DNA of 46,963 nucleotides from Acidobacteriota bacterium. Lineage in GTDB: Bacteria; Acidobacteriota; Vicinamibacteria; Vicinamibacterales; UBA2999. The translations under genes were made by a program, and so were the position numbers. The stretch covers positions 1-46,963 of the forward strand of contig JADZCN010000059.1 in assembly GCA_020851565.1 (NCBI GenBank), in the 5' to 3' direction. Positions 7,628 through 17,320 of this stretch are shown here, piece after piece (positions within the stretch are counted from its first letter, which is position 1; every line of letters starts with the position of its first letter). The notes under the pieces were generated by a model. That model was not told where the DNA came from. It saw nothing but the letters and a program-made list of their open reading frames with translations, and did no database searches.

Positions 7628-8532
7628 TCGCGCGCAAACTCGTTCCGATTGTCGCCGCTACCGCGTGCGTCGTGGCCTTGCTGTCGTCCGGTGTTGGCGC
7701 GCAGTCACCAGCACCCCAGGCGCCCCGGCCGGTTGTGGGCGATCCGCACGCGGGGCATCAGGCGCCGGTCGATCCGCACGCGGGGCACCAGATGCCCGTG
7801 CCCGGTGAAGGGCAGGCGCCGCTGCCGCCGTTCATCCCGCCCGTGACCGACGAGATGCGGAAGGCCGCGTTCCCGGATGTCGAGGGCCACTCGGTGCACG
7901 ACAACGCCGTCAACTACTTCGTGCTGGTGGACCAGCTCGAGTGGGAGTCGGGGGCGTCGGAGACTGGGGTTGGATGGGATACGAAGGGCTGGGTGGGTCG
8001 CGACCGCGATCGGCTCTGGTTCCGCGCCGAGGGGCAGCGTGCGGATGGTCGCGTCACCGACGCGCAGACGCACGTCTTCTACGGGCGCGCCATCTCCCGC
8101 TGGTGGAACGTGCTCGGCGGCATCCGGCAGGACTTCCGGCCCGGGCCGGCGCAAACGTGGGCCGCCGTGGGCATCCAGGGATTGGCGCCGTACTGGTTCG
8201 ACGTCGAGGCGACGGCATATCTCGGCGCCTCTGGCCGCAACCACTTCCGTGTGGAGTCCGAGTACGAGCTGCTGCTCACGAACCGGCTCATCCTGCAGCC
8301 GAACGTCGAGATGGAGATCTACGGCAAGTCCGATCCCGAGCACTTCCGGGAGAAGGGGCTGGCGACACTCGACTTCGGTCTTCGCCTGCGCTACCTGGTG
8401 CGGCGCGAGCTCGCGCCGTACGTGGGCGTGGTCTGGCACAACAAGTACTTCGGCACGGCGGACATGGCGCGGGCCGCGGGCGAGAGCACGGGAGGCGCGC
8501 GGCTGGCGTTGGGCGTGCGGGTCTGGATGTAG
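7624..8532 (+). CDS. copB: copper-resistance outer-membrane protein CopB
   Basis: 302 residues from a GTG overlapping the copA stop. A signal peptide (to about GVGAQS) is followed by a linker with two DPHAGH motifs. A CopB-type beta-barrel domain then starts at about residue 75: VHDNAVNYFVLVDQLEW, later GRDRDRLWFRAEGQ, QTHVFYGRAISRWW and PYVGVVWHNKYFG. The family is an outer-membrane copper-binding partner of CopA. The length is normal. Gene order copA-copB matches the pco/cop systems of proteobacteria. Confidence 0.92.
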   Translation: MIARKLVPIVAATACVVALLSSGVGAQSPAPQAPRPVVGDPHAGHQAPVDPHAGHQMPVPGEGQAPLPPFIPPVTDEMRKAAFPDVEGHSVHDNAVNYFVLVDQLEWESGASETGVGWDTKGWVGRDRDRLWFRAEGQRADGRVTDAQTHVFYGRAISRWWNVLGGIRQDFRPGPAQTWAAVGIQGLAPYWFDVEATAYLGASGRNHFRVESEYELLLTNRLILQPNVEMEIYGKSDPEHFREKGLATLDFGLRLRYLVRRELAPYVGVVWHNKYFGTADMARAAGESTGGARLALGVRVWM

Positions 8533-8555
8533 ACGGCAAACGCGAGGGGGGACGT

Positions 8556-10625
8556 GTGGCGACACGACCGGACCACGAGCACCATCCTGATCATCACGGC
8601 CATGAGCCCCACGCCGCACACAAGGCTCACGCCGCCCACGAGGCCCACGCGGGCCACGACCGCCACGCCGGCCACTCGGTCGAGATGTTCCGGCAGAAGT
8701 TCCTCGGGACGTTGCTCCTGTCGCTGCCCACCATCGTGTGGGCGCCGATGATCCAGCACTGGTTCGGCTACACGGCGCGGGGTGGGCCCGCCGCCTCGCG
8801 CTGGGTGCCCGCGGTGTTCGGCACGCTGGTGTTCGCGTACGGCGGATGGGTGTTCCTCAAGGGCGCGGCGCAGGAACTGGCCGCCCGCCTGCCAGGCATG
8901 ATGACGCTCATCAGCCTGGCCATCAGCGTCGCCTTTCTCTTCAGCCTCGCCGTGACGCTCGGCTATCCCGGCATGGACCTGTGGTGGGAACTGGCCACGC
9001 TGGTCACGATCATGGTGCTGGGCCACTGGATCGAGATGCGGTCCATCACGCAGGCCCAGGGAGCATTGAAGGAGCTGGCGCGCCTGCTGCCCGACACGGC
9101 TGTCCGCATCGTCGGGGACCGCACGGAGGAGGTGCGAGCCTCGGACCTTCGTGAAGGAGACCTCGTGCTCGTCCGCCCAGGCGCCAGCGTGCCCGCTGAC
9201 GGCCTCGTGCGCGATGGCACGAGCGACGTAAACGAGGCAATGATCACCGGCGAGTCCCGCCCCGTTTCGAAGACCGCGGGGGCAAAGGTCATCGCCGGGA
9301 CGGTGAACGGCTCAGGGTCGCTGCGCGTGGAGGTGACCGGCACAGGCGAGAGAACCGCCCTGGCCGGCATCATGCGGCTGGTGGCACAGGCCCAGGGCTC
9401 CCGGTCCCGCGCCCAGGCGCTGGCGGATCGCGCGGCGTTCGCGCTGACCATCGTCGCCGTCGCGGCCGCGGTGCTGACGCTCGTGGGCTGGGCCCTCGCC
9501 GGCGCAGAGGCGGCCTTCATCGTCGAGCGCGTCGTCACGGTGCTGGTCATCGCGTGTCCGCACGCGCTGGGTCTGGCCATCCCGCTCGTCGTGGCCATCT
9601 CCACGACGCTTGGCGCGCGGAACGGGCTCCTCGTGCGCGATCGCCGGGGCCTCGAGGAGGCTCGTAACCTCGATGCGGTGTTCTTCGACAAGACGGGCAC
9701 ACTGACGCGCGGTGAGTTCCGCGTCGTCGACATCACGACGACCCACGACCTCCCGATGGATGAGGCACTGGCCCTGGCGGCGGCCGCCGAGCACGATTCC
9801 GAGCACACCATCGCGCAGGGCATCGTGAAGAGCGCCGAGGAGCGCCATTTGCGCATTCCCCGCGCCGAGGGATTCCAGTCCATCCCGGGCCACGGCGTGA
9901 AGGCCGTCGTGGAGGGACGACACCTGCACCTGGGTGGGCCCGCGCTGTTGCGTCGAATGGGCGTGGCCCCGGGAGACGTGCTGGGCGCGGCCATCGACCG
10001 CGCGGCGGCGAAGGGACAGGCCGCCATCACGATGGTGGACGGCACGACACCCGTCGCCGTCCTCGCGGTGGCGGATGCCGTCCGCGACGAGTCGCGCGAC
10101 GCCATCGAACGGCTGCACGCGATGGGCATCGAGTCCGTGATGATGACCGGGGATGCGAAGGCCGTGGCCGAGGCGGTGGGGCGGGACCTGGGGATCGACA
10201 CGGTGCTCGCCGAGGTCCTGCCCGACCAGAAGGCGGCGCGCGTCGAGGAGGTCCAGCGCCAGGGCAGGCGCGTGGCCATGGTGGGCGATGGCGTGAACGA
10301 CGCGCCGGCCCTCGTGACGGCAGACGTCGGGATTGCCATCGGCGCCGGCACGGATGTGGCGGTGGAGGCCGGCGATGTGGTGCTGGTCCGCAGCGATCCG
10401 CGGGACGTGCCGCGCATCGTCGCGCTCAGCCGCGCGACCTACCGGAAGATGATTCAGAACCTGTGGTGGGCGGCGGGCTACAACATCGTCGCCATCCCGC
10501 TCGCGGCGGGCGCGCTGGCGCCGTGGGGCGTCGTGCTGCATCCGGCGGTGGGTGCGGTACTGATGTCGCTGAGCACGATCGTCGTGGCGGTGAATGCGCA
10601 GTTGTTGCGACGCGTGGAACTGTAA
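8556..10625 (+). CDS. P1B-type copper/silver ATPase with CPH motif (CopB type)
   Basis: 689 residues from GTG 8556, with GAGGGGG 5 bases upstream. Residues 1-40 are a histidine-rich tail (about 15 His, including HDRHAGH) in place of HMA domains. Then come two extra helices, a TGES actuator, the transport site C334-P-H, phosphorylated D378 in DKTGTLT, SEHT in the nucleotide-binding domain (the common form is SEHP), and GDGVNDAPAL. The CPH site and His-rich tail mark subtype P1B-3, which exports Cu(II)/Ag-type ions from the cytoplasm. It follows copA-copB by 23 bases. It should not be confused with the outer-membrane CopB encoded just upstream. Confidence 0.93.
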   Translation: MATRPDHEHHPDHHGHEPHAAHKAHAAHEAHAGHDRHAGHSVEMFRQKFLGTLLLSLPTIVWAPMIQHWFGYTARGGPAASRWVPAVFGTLVFAYGGWVFLKGAAQELAARLPGMMTLISLAISVAFLFSLAVTLGYPGMDLWWELATLVTIMVLGHWIEMRSITQAQGALKELARLLPDTAVRIVGDRTEEVRASDLREGDLVLVRPGASVPADGLVRDGTSDVNEAMITGESRPVSKTAGAKVIAGTVNGSGSLRVEVTGTGERTALAGIMRLVAQAQGSRSRAQALADRAAFALTIVAVAAAVLTLVGWALAGAEAAFIVERVVTVLVIACPHALGLAIPLVVAISTTLGARNGLLVRDRRGLEEARNLDAVFFDKTGTLTRGEFRVVDITTTHDLPMDEALALAAAAEHDSEHTIAQGIVKSAEERHLRIPRAEGFQSIPGHGVKAVVEGRHLHLGGPALLRRMGVAPGDVLGAAIDRAAAKGQAAITMVDGTTPVAVLAVADAVRDESRDAIERLHAMGIESVMMTGDAKAVAEAVGRDLGIDTVLAEVLPDQKAARVEEVQRQGRRVAMVGDGVNDAPALVTADVGIAIGAGTDVAVEAGDVVLVRSDPRDVPRIVALSRATYRKMIQNLWWAAGYNIVAIPLAAGALAPWGVVLHPAVGAVLMSLSTIVVAVNAQLLRRVEL

Positions 10626-10766
10626 GGACGCGGGCGTCTGCGCTGACGGATTTCCGCCAGTGCCGGACGCCCGGAACCGCCGGAGGCGGTACTGCGGCGT
10701 TTTGTCGCAGGATGGCCCGCCGTGGCCGTGGGTATGGTCTTTGCTGGTTGAAGAACCGAGGCTGGT

Positions 10767-11123
10767 GTGTTCAAAGCCGTCGCGCTGTCTGTCGCGCTGA
10801 TTGTGGGCATTGGGCCCGGGGCAACCCTGCTGTGCCGCGCGTGGTGCGACCAGCACCTGGCCGCGGTCACGGGCTGCCACGGTCCGGGCGGCGGCGATGA
10901 CCTCCGCGTGACCACTGCCGACCAGTGCGACGATGGCGCCCTCGCGATGCCATTGCTCGTGCAGGAGGACGCGCGCCGCAAGGCCGCGCCGCCGGCCAGC
11001 CAGGCCCTGACGAGCCGGGCATTCGCGTTCGTCGCCTCTCCATTCGATCTGCTCCCGCCGCTCCGAGCGGAATCCATGCGCCCTCCTCAGGCGCCGCCGC
11101 TCTCGCTCCATCTCCGCATCTGA
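10767..11123 (+). CDS. small secreted Cys/His protein, likely paralog of the one at 4599
   Basis: 118 residues from GTG. A leader (about 1-22) is followed by LLCRAWCDQH (CxxxC), TGCHGPGGG and a further Cys in DQCDDG, then a Pro/Ala-rich linker ending in LSLHLRI. The arrangement matches the 137-residue protein at 4599, although overall identity is low. It precedes the RND efflux genes just as its relative precedes cytochrome/copA/copB, so each half of the copper island opens with one of these proteins. Metal binding is inferred from the Cys/His content and from context. No named family recognised. Confidence 0.55.
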   Translation: MFKAVALSVALIVGIGPGATLLCRAWCDQHLAAVTGCHGPGGGDDLRVTTADQCDDGALAMPLLVQEDARRKAAPPASQALTSRAFAFVASPFDLLPPLRAESMRPPQAPPLSLHLRI

Positions 11124-11253
11124 TCCCTCCTGGCCGTGGGTGACCTGGCAGACCCGGGCGCCCGCGGCATCACGCCGCTGAACCGACGTACGGCCGCGTG
11201 CCACGGGCGTGGCGGTCGGGCGTCACGTGGTCACAGGGGATCAGGTGTCCGTC

Positions 11254-12516
11254 ATGTCGCGATTCATCGTGCTTCCGTTGGTGCTCTTGCTGCTCATTCC
11301 GCTGGTCGGAGTGCCCGCTCCTGCTGTCGCGCAACCCGCCTCCACGCTCCCGTCGCCTCTCGGGCTGGCGGACGCCATCCGCATTGCGGGCGAGCGGCGC
11401 GACGAGATCGAGGCGGCACGCGCCCTCATCCGCGCCGCCGAGCAGCGTCCCGCCATCGTGTCGGCGCTGGACGATCCCAGGGTCGCGCCCTCCCTGAATC
11501 ACCTGCCGTTCATGCTCGACGGTGCGGACGTGAGCGTCACGGTCGAGCAGGCCTTCCCGCTCTCGGGCGTGCGGGGGCACCGGCGCACCGCCGCGCTCGC
11601 GGACGTAGATCGCGTGCGCGCGGACAGGGACCGCACCGCCCTGGATGTCCGCGTGCAGGCCGCCAACGCCTGGCTGATGGTGTGGGAGCGGCGGCGGACG
11701 CAGGCGCTCGTCGCCGAGCAGCTGGCGTTTGCCCGTGACGTGGTGATTGCCGCCAACGCGCGCTATGCCGGGGGGACCGCGCCCCAGTCGGACGTCCTGC
11801 GCGCCGAGGTGGAAGTGGCCCGGCTCGAGGCGCTGGCGCGATCGCTCACGAGCGAGGTGCGCGGCGCCGAGGCGATCCTGAACGCGAGCCTTGCCGTGGA
11901 TGCCGCCGGCGACATACCGCCGCTGGCGCCCCTCGCGGTTGCCGGCCCCCCGGCCCTCCGATCGGTCATCGATGCGGCCGTGGCCGCGCGCCCGGAACTG
12001 GCCGCCGCGCGCGCCGGCATCGCGCGGGCCGATGCGGAGGTGCAGGTCATGCGCGACATGTACCGGCCGATGATGACCGTCCGCACGGGCCCGGCCTACA
12101 CGATGGCCGAGGGCAACGGCTGGATGGCGATGGTGGGCGTGAGCCTTCCCATCTGGCGATCGAAGCTGGCCGCCGGCGTTGCCGAAGCCGAGGCCATGCG
12201 GGCCATGGCCACCGCGGACCTGCGGGCGATGACCCGCATGGTCGAAGGCGAGGCCGCCGCGGCCGCCAGCCAGTTGCAGGCCGCCCGCGACCGGCAGGAC
12301 GCCCTGACCCGCGACGTGCTGCCCCGGGCGCGCATGGCCATCCAGCCCGCGGTCGCCGGCTACTCCGCCGGCCAGTTGCCGCTCGTCAGCGTGATCGAGG
12401 CCGTGCAGGCACTCTGGCTGATCCAGGCCGACCTGATCACGGCCGATGTCGAGGTGGGGCGTGCCTCTGCACGTCTCGGGCGTGCCACTGGCTCTTACGA
12501 AGGAATCCTCCGATGA
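11254..12516 (+). CDS. TolC-like outer-membrane efflux protein, CusC/CzcC type
   Basis: 420 residues from ATG 11254. Upstream in-frame starts at 11209 and 11248 would only add non-signal residues before MSRFIVLPLVLLLLIP. After the signal peptide (cleavage near AVA-QP) there are two long OEP repeats of alternating helices and strands: GLADAIRIAGERRDEIEAAR, then a second set beginning near PALRSVIDAAVAARPEL. This is the outer-membrane duct of the tripartite pump, and its stop overlaps the adaptor start (ATGA at 12513). Confidence 0.88.
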   Translation: MSRFIVLPLVLLLLIPLVGVPAPAVAQPASTLPSPLGLADAIRIAGERRDEIEAARALIRAAEQRPAIVSALDDPRVAPSLNHLPFMLDGADVSVTVEQAFPLSGVRGHRRTAALADVDRVRADRDRTALDVRVQAANAWLMVWERRRTQALVAEQLAFARDVVIAANARYAGGTAPQSDVLRAEVEVARLEALARSLTSEVRGAEAILNASLAVDAAGDIPPLAPLAVAGPPALRSVIDAAVAARPELAAARAGIARADAEVQVMRDMYRPMMTVRTGPAYTMAEGNGWMAMVGVSLPIWRSKLAAGVAEAEAMRAMATADLRAMTRMVEGEAAAAASQLQAARDRQDALTRDVLPRARMAIQPAVAGYSAGQLPLVSVIEAVQALWLIQADLITADVEVGRASARLGRATGSYEGILR

Positions 12517-13841
12517 CATCGAATGTCGACAGGCGATGGATTGTCGCGCCGATTGTCTCTGCCGTTGCCACGGCCGCGCTCTTCGCCGCCGCGCTCTGGA
12601 TCCAGCACGCACGTGGAGGGTGGCCATTCGACGCGAGCGCCGGAGCCCGCGCCACCGAGAGGCCCCCGGAGTCCCACGACATGGCGACCGAGATGCCGGC
12701 GAGCCTGCTCGACCGCGTCCCGGTGGACGTCGCGATGGCCATGCAGCGGACGCTCGGCATCCAGCTGGAGGCCGTGCGGCGGGAGTCGCTGACCGAGAGC
12801 ATCCAGGCCGTGGCCACGATCGTGCCGGACGAGTCGCGCATCTCGCACGTGCACACGAGGGTGGCGGGCTGGCTGGAACAGCTCGATGTCAACACCACGG
12901 GCGAGATGGTCAGGGCCGGGCAGCCGCTGGCACGAATCTTCTCGCAGGAACTCCTCTCGTCCCAGGCAGAGTACCTCGCCGCGCGGGCCGCGACCGCGGC
13001 GTCCGGGATCACCAGCGCCGTGGTTCATGGCGGACGCATGCGTCTCGGAGTGCTCGGCATGACGCCCGCCGAGATCGACGCCATCGAGCAGAGCGGCGAG
13101 CCGCGGCGCCTGGTCACGGTGGTCGCCCCGCGCAGCGGCGTGGTCGTCAACCGCGGCGTCACGGCCGGAACGGCCGTGGATCCCTCGACGACGCTCCTGA
13201 CCATCGCAGACCTTTCGCGGGTCTGGGTCCTCGCGGAGGTGCCGGAAGCGAGCATCCCCTCAGTCCGCGCCGGTTCCACCGCGACGCTCGATTTCCCCGC
13301 CTCCGGTCGCCCGCCCTTCACCGCGCGCGTGGACTTCCTCTATCCGACATTGACCGAGCGGACGCGCACGTTGCGGGTCCGCCTGCCGGTCGCCAACCCC
13401 GCCGGGAAGCTGAGACCGGGGCTGTACGGCTCGGCCGCCTTCGAGGTGTCCGGCCCGCCGGCGATCACCATCCCGCGCGACGCGGTCGTGGATACCGGGC
13501 GGCAGCAGCACGTGTTCGTGGTCGAGGGCGATCGGTTCGTGCCCCGCGAGATCACGCTCGGCCTGCAGCTCGCCGATCGCGTGGAAGTGCGCTCCGGGCT
13601 GTCCGAAGGCGAGCGGATCGTCTCGGCGGGCGTGTTCCTCCTCGACTCCGAGAGCCGCCTGCGCGCCACCGGCGGCATGGGCGGGCACAACCACGGGAGC
13701 TCGACCGCACCTCCGGCCGATCCCGCGACGCCACCTCGCGCCGGGCAGCCACCGACCGCGCCACATGACGACCCGCACGCGGGCCACGGCTCGGCGGCCA
13801 CGGCGCCGGCGGTCGATCCGCACGCGGGACACCGGGAGTAG
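12513..13841 (+). CDS. cusB: RND efflux periplasmic adaptor, CusB-like
   Basis: 442 residues. An N-terminal anchor (about 10-32) is followed by the membrane-fusion order of domains: a barrel-sandwich half (VHTRVAGWLEQLDVNTTGE), an alpha hairpin with SQELLSSQAEYLAAR, the second half (VVAPRSGVVVNRGVTAG) and beta-barrel parts (DLSRVWVLAEVPE, PGLYGSAAFEV). The Met/His-rich C-terminus (MGGHNHG, then DDPHAGH and DPHAGH) is unusual for CusB and matches the tags on CopA and CopB upstream. It links the inner-membrane pump to the TolC-like duct and probably delivers Cu(I)/Ag(I). Confidence 0.9.
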   Translation: MTSNVDRRWIVAPIVSAVATAALFAAALWIQHARGGWPFDASAGARATERPPESHDMATEMPASLLDRVPVDVAMAMQRTLGIQLEAVRRESLTESIQAVATIVPDESRISHVHTRVAGWLEQLDVNTTGEMVRAGQPLARIFSQELLSSQAEYLAARAATAASGITSAVVHGGRMRLGVLGMTPAEIDAIEQSGEPRRLVTVVAPRSGVVVNRGVTAGTAVDPSTTLLTIADLSRVWVLAEVPEASIPSVRAGSTATLDFPASGRPPFTARVDFLYPTLTERTRTLRVRLPVANPAGKLRPGLYGSAAFEVSGPPAITIPRDAVVDTGRQQHVFVVEGDRFVPREITLGLQLADRVEVRSGLSEGERIVSAGVFLLDSESRLRATGGMGGHNHGSSTAPPADPATPPRAGQPPTAPHDDPHAGHGSAATAPAVDPHAGHRE

Positions 13842-13845
13842 CGCC

Positions 13846-16800
13846 ATGGTCGAACGCATCATCGAGCTCTCGGTCCGGCACAAGTGGGCCGTATTCGGCG
13901 TCGTGCTCGTGCTCGCCATCTGGGCGGCGGACTCCGCCCGCCGGACGCCGCTCGACGCCCTGCCGGACATCTCCGACCCCCAGGTCATCGTCTACACCGA
14001 GTGGATGGGCCGAAGCCCGGACCTGGTCGAGGACCAGGTGACGTACCCGCTGGTCCGGACGCTCCAGAGCACGCCGGGCGTCGCCACGGTGCGCGGATAC
14101 TCGATGTTCGGCATGAGCTTCGTGTACGCGCTCTTCGACGAGGGGACGGATATCTACTGGGCCCGGACGCGCGTGCTGGAGCAGATGGCCCGCGTGCAAC
14201 AGGCGCTGCCGTCGGATGCGGCGCCGACGCTCGGCCCGGACGCGAGCGGCGTGGGCTGGGTCTACCAGTACGTCCTGACGGACAGCCGTGGCCGGCTCGA
14301 CCTCGCGGAATTGCGTGCGCTGCAGGATTTCACCGTGCGACCGGCGCTCCAGGCCGTGGCGGGAGTCGCGGAGGTGGCGTCGGTCGGCGGCTTCCAGCGC
14401 CAGTACCAAATCGTGCTCGACCCGGATCGTCTCGTCTCGTTCGGCCTGACGCTGGGCGACGTGACGCGCTCGGTCCGCGATGCCAACGCCGAGGTGGGCG
14501 CGCGGGTGCTGGAACTCGCCGGGCGCGAGTACGTCCTGCGCGGACGCGGCTACGTGAAGGACCTTGCCGATCTCGAACAGAGCGTCGTGACGGTGGGCGC
14601 GGGTGGCGTGCCCGTGCGGCTCGGTGACGTGGCGCGCGTGCAGTTCGGCCCGGACATCCGCCGCGGCGCGGCGGACTACAACGGGATGGGCGAGACGGTC
14701 GGCGGCATCGTCGTGATGCGCATTGGATCCAACGCGTTGCAGGTGATCCGCGCGCTCGAAGCCGAGATTGCGGCGCTCCGCCTGCCGGACGGCGTCCGCC
14801 TCGTGCCCACGTACGACCGCTCCGGGCTGGTCCTCGGGTCCATCGGGACGCTGTCCAACACCCTCGTTCAGCAGGCCATCATCGTCACGATCATCTGCCT
14901 GGTGTTCCTGTTCCATGCGCGCTCGGCCGCCGTGGTCATGATCGTGCTGCCGCTCTCGGTGCTGATGTCATTCATCGGGATCCGCTATCTCGGGCTGACC
15001 TCGAACATCATGTCGCTGGGCGGCATCGCCATCGCCATCGGGGAACTGGCCGACGCCGTGATCGTGCTCATCGAGAATGCGCACGTCCGGCTGGCGGCCG
15101 CGCCGCCTGGCACGGACAGGAAACGGGTGATCGTGGCTGCCTGCAAGGAGGTGGGCCGGCCCATCTTCTTCTCGCTGCTGCTCATCACCATCAGCTTCCT
15201 GCCCATCTTCACCCTGGCCGGGCAGGCGGGCCGGCTCTTCACACCGCTCGCCTACACGAAGACCTTCGCGATGTTCGCGGCGGCCATCCTCTCCATCACG
15301 CTGGCGCCGCCGCTCATGGTGCTCTTCCTGCGCGGGCGGTTCAGGACGGAGGCGGACAATCCGGTCAGCCGTCTCCTGGTCACGCTCTACCGTCCCATCG
15401 CCGGACTCGTCGTCCGGCTCCGGTACGTGGTCGTGGTCGGGGCCGTGGCCCTGATGGTGGCCACCGTGCCGGTGTTCCAGAAGCTGGGCTCGGAGTTCAT
15501 GCCGCCGCTCGACGAGGGCTCGCTCCTCGTCATGCCGACGACGTTCCCTGGCATCTCCATCGAGGAGGCGCGCCGGGCGCTCGTTGCGCAGGACCGCATC
15601 ATCATGCGCTTCCCGGAGGTGCATGCCGTCCATGGCAAGGTGGGGCGCGCCGAGACCGCCACCGATCCCGCGCAGCTCGACATGATCGAATCGGTCATCA
15701 CCATGCGGCCGCACGACGACTGGCCGAGGCATTACACCCCACGGTGGTACAGCGCCTACGCGCCCGATTGGCTGAAGGCGCTGACCCTCCGCCGCCTCTG
15801 GCCCGAGCAGCAGGCGCGCACGCTCGACGAGCTCGCCCGCGACCTCGACGCGGCCTTGCGGATGCCGGGCTACCAGATGGCCATTGCTCCGCCCATCCGC
15901 ACGCGTATCGACATGCTGACCACCGGCGTCCGCACGCCGGTCGGGGTCAAGGTGTTCGGCGACGACCTCGAAGAGATCGAGCGCATAAGCGTCGCGCTCG
16001 AGGGAATGCTGCGCGAGGTCCGGGGCACCCGGAGCACCTTCGCGGAACGGCAGACGGGGCGAGAATACGTGGACATCGTGCCCGACCGCGAGGCCATCGC
16101 GCGCTACGGGCTCACGGTCCGCGACGTCCAGGACGTCGTCGAGGCGGCCATTGGCGGCATGCCGGTTTCCACGGCCGTCGCCGGGCGATCGCGCTTCTCG
16201 ATCAACCTTCGCCTGGCCGCCGACCAGCGCTCGGACCCGCAGGCGCTGGCCTCCGTGCTCGTGCCGGTGCCGTCCACCGGCGGCCCGATCGAGGCCGCTG
16301 GCGGGAATACGGGTGTGGGCACGAGCCCCCTGCTCGGGGGCGTGGGCGGATCGATGGTCGCGGGTGCCGGCGGTGGCATGGGCGGGGGCATGAGTGGAGG
16401 TGGCGCGCAGCCCGCGATGGCGGGGCTCGAGATGACAGCCGGCCGCGCCGCGCCATCCATGACCGGCACTGCGGCCGTTGAGCCGGACCTGATGAACCAG
16501 TGGCGGCAGCCGGGCGCCGCCGTGCCGCTCGGCGAGCTGGCGGACGTCAGGGTGACGACGGGCCCGCCCATGATCAAGGACGAGAACGGCGTGCTCGTCG
16601 GCTACGTGTACGCCGATATCGATCAGGCCGAGCGCGACCTCGGCGGGTGGGTGGACGATGCGAAGGCGCTGGTCGGTGACCGGCTGAGCCTGCCGGCGGG
16701 TTACCGGCTGCAGTGGACCGGCCAGTACGAGTTCCTCGCCGAGATGGAGGCCCGCCTTCAGTACGTCATCCCGCTCACGCTGCTCCTCGTCGTCGTCCTC

Positions 16801-17292
16801 CTGTACCTCGCGATGCGTGGCTGGCCGCAGACGGTCCTGGTCGTTTCGAGCCTGCCGTTTGCCGTGGCCGGGAGCGTCTGGCTGCTGGCGTTCATGGATT
16901 ACAACCTGTCCACCGCCGTCTGGGTCGGCCTGATCGCGGTGGCCGGTGTGGCGGCGGAAACCGGCATCGTGATGGTGGTGTACCTGGACGAGGCGTTCGC
17001 CCGGCACATGCGAGAGGGGCGTATCCGCGTGCCCGCGGATGTGGACGCGGCCGTCATCGAAGGCGCGTCGGCCCGTGTTCGCCCGCTGTTGATGACGGTG
17101 GCCACGACGGTGCTCGGGCTGATGCCCCTCTTGTGGGAGTCCGGCGTCGGCGCCGACATTTCGGCGCGCACCGCCGCGCCGGTGGTAGGCGGGCTGTGGT
17201 CGTGCATGCTCCTCACGCTGCTGGTCCTGCCCGCGGCCTATGCCATCTGGCGACGGGGCCAGGTGAGGGCGGCCCTGGCCTCGACGGGGTAG
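13846..17292 (+). CDS. cusA: heavy-metal efflux RND transporter, CusA/CzcA type
   Basis: 1148 residues from ATG 13846, 4 bases after the adaptor stop. It has the RND layout: helix 1, a periplasmic loop, helices 2-6 including GELADAVIVLIENAH (the HME-RND proton-relay Asp/Glu region in TM4), a second periplasmic loop, and the final helices. The family signature TRTPLDALPDISD is present as RTPLDALPDISD. The second periplasmic loop has an unusual ~80-residue Gly/Met/Ala-rich insertion (about residues 809-891, with GGGMGGGMSGGG) just before VPLGELADV. Likely substrate Cu(I)/Ag(I), inferred from the neighbours; a divalent-metal CzcA function cannot be excluded from sequence alone. Confidence 0.92.
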   Translation: MVERIIELSVRHKWAVFGVVLVLAIWAADSARRTPLDALPDISDPQVIVYTEWMGRSPDLVEDQVTYPLVRTLQSTPGVATVRGYSMFGMSFVYALFDEGTDIYWARTRVLEQMARVQQALPSDAAPTLGPDASGVGWVYQYVLTDSRGRLDLAELRALQDFTVRPALQAVAGVAEVASVGGFQRQYQIVLDPDRLVSFGLTLGDVTRSVRDANAEVGARVLELAGREYVLRGRGYVKDLADLEQSVVTVGAGGVPVRLGDVARVQFGPDIRRGAADYNGMGETVGGIVVMRIGSNALQVIRALEAEIAALRLPDGVRLVPTYDRSGLVLGSIGTLSNTLVQQAIIVTIICLVFLFHARSAAVVMIVLPLSVLMSFIGIRYLGLTSNIMSLGGIAIAIGELADAVIVLIENAHVRLAAAPPGTDRKRVIVAACKEVGRPIFFSLLLITISFLPIFTLAGQAGRLFTPLAYTKTFAMFAAAILSITLAPPLMVLFLRGRFRTEADNPVSRLLVTLYRPIAGLVVRLRYVVVVGAVALMVATVPVFQKLGSEFMPPLDEGSLLVMPTTFPGISIEEARRALVAQDRIIMRFPEVHAVHGKVGRAETATDPAQLDMIESVITMRPHDDWPRHYTPRWYSAYAPDWLKALTLRRLWPEQQARTLDELARDLDAALRMPGYQMAIAPPIRTRIDMLTTGVRTPVGVKVFGDDLEEIERISVALEGMLREVRGTRSTFAERQTGREYVDIVPDREAIARYGLTVRDVQDVVEAAIGGMPVSTAVAGRSRFSINLRLAADQRSDPQALASVLVPVPSTGGPIEAAGGNTGVGTSPLLGGVGGSMVAGAGGGMGGGMSGGGAQPAMAGLEMTAGRAAPSMTGTAAVEPDLMNQWRQPGAAVPLGELADVRVTTGPPMIKDENGVLVGYVYADIDQAERDLGGWVDDAKALVGDRLSLPAGYRLQWTGQYEFLAEMEARLQYVIPLTLLLVVVLLYLAMRGWPQTVLVVSSLPFAVAGSVWLLAFMDYNLSTAVWVGLIAVAGVAAETGIVMVVYLDEAFARHMREGRIRVPADVDAAVIEGASARVRPLLMTVATTVLGLMPLLWESGVGADISARTAAPVVGGLWSCMLLTLLVLPAAYAIWRRGQVRAALASTG

Positions 17293-17320
17293 ACTAGTGG
17301 CCTCAGGCAAGGAGACCCCG

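Noticed and set aside
10676..10690. Hairpin ACCGCC-GGA...GGCGGT as a terminator after the ATPase
   Set aside because: Only a 6-bp stem with a mostly G-rich loop and no T-run after it; could be chance in GC-rich DNA.
9312..11204. Long - strand open frame opposite the P1B ATPase
   Set aside because: Antisense shadow; the ATPase has all catalytic motifs.
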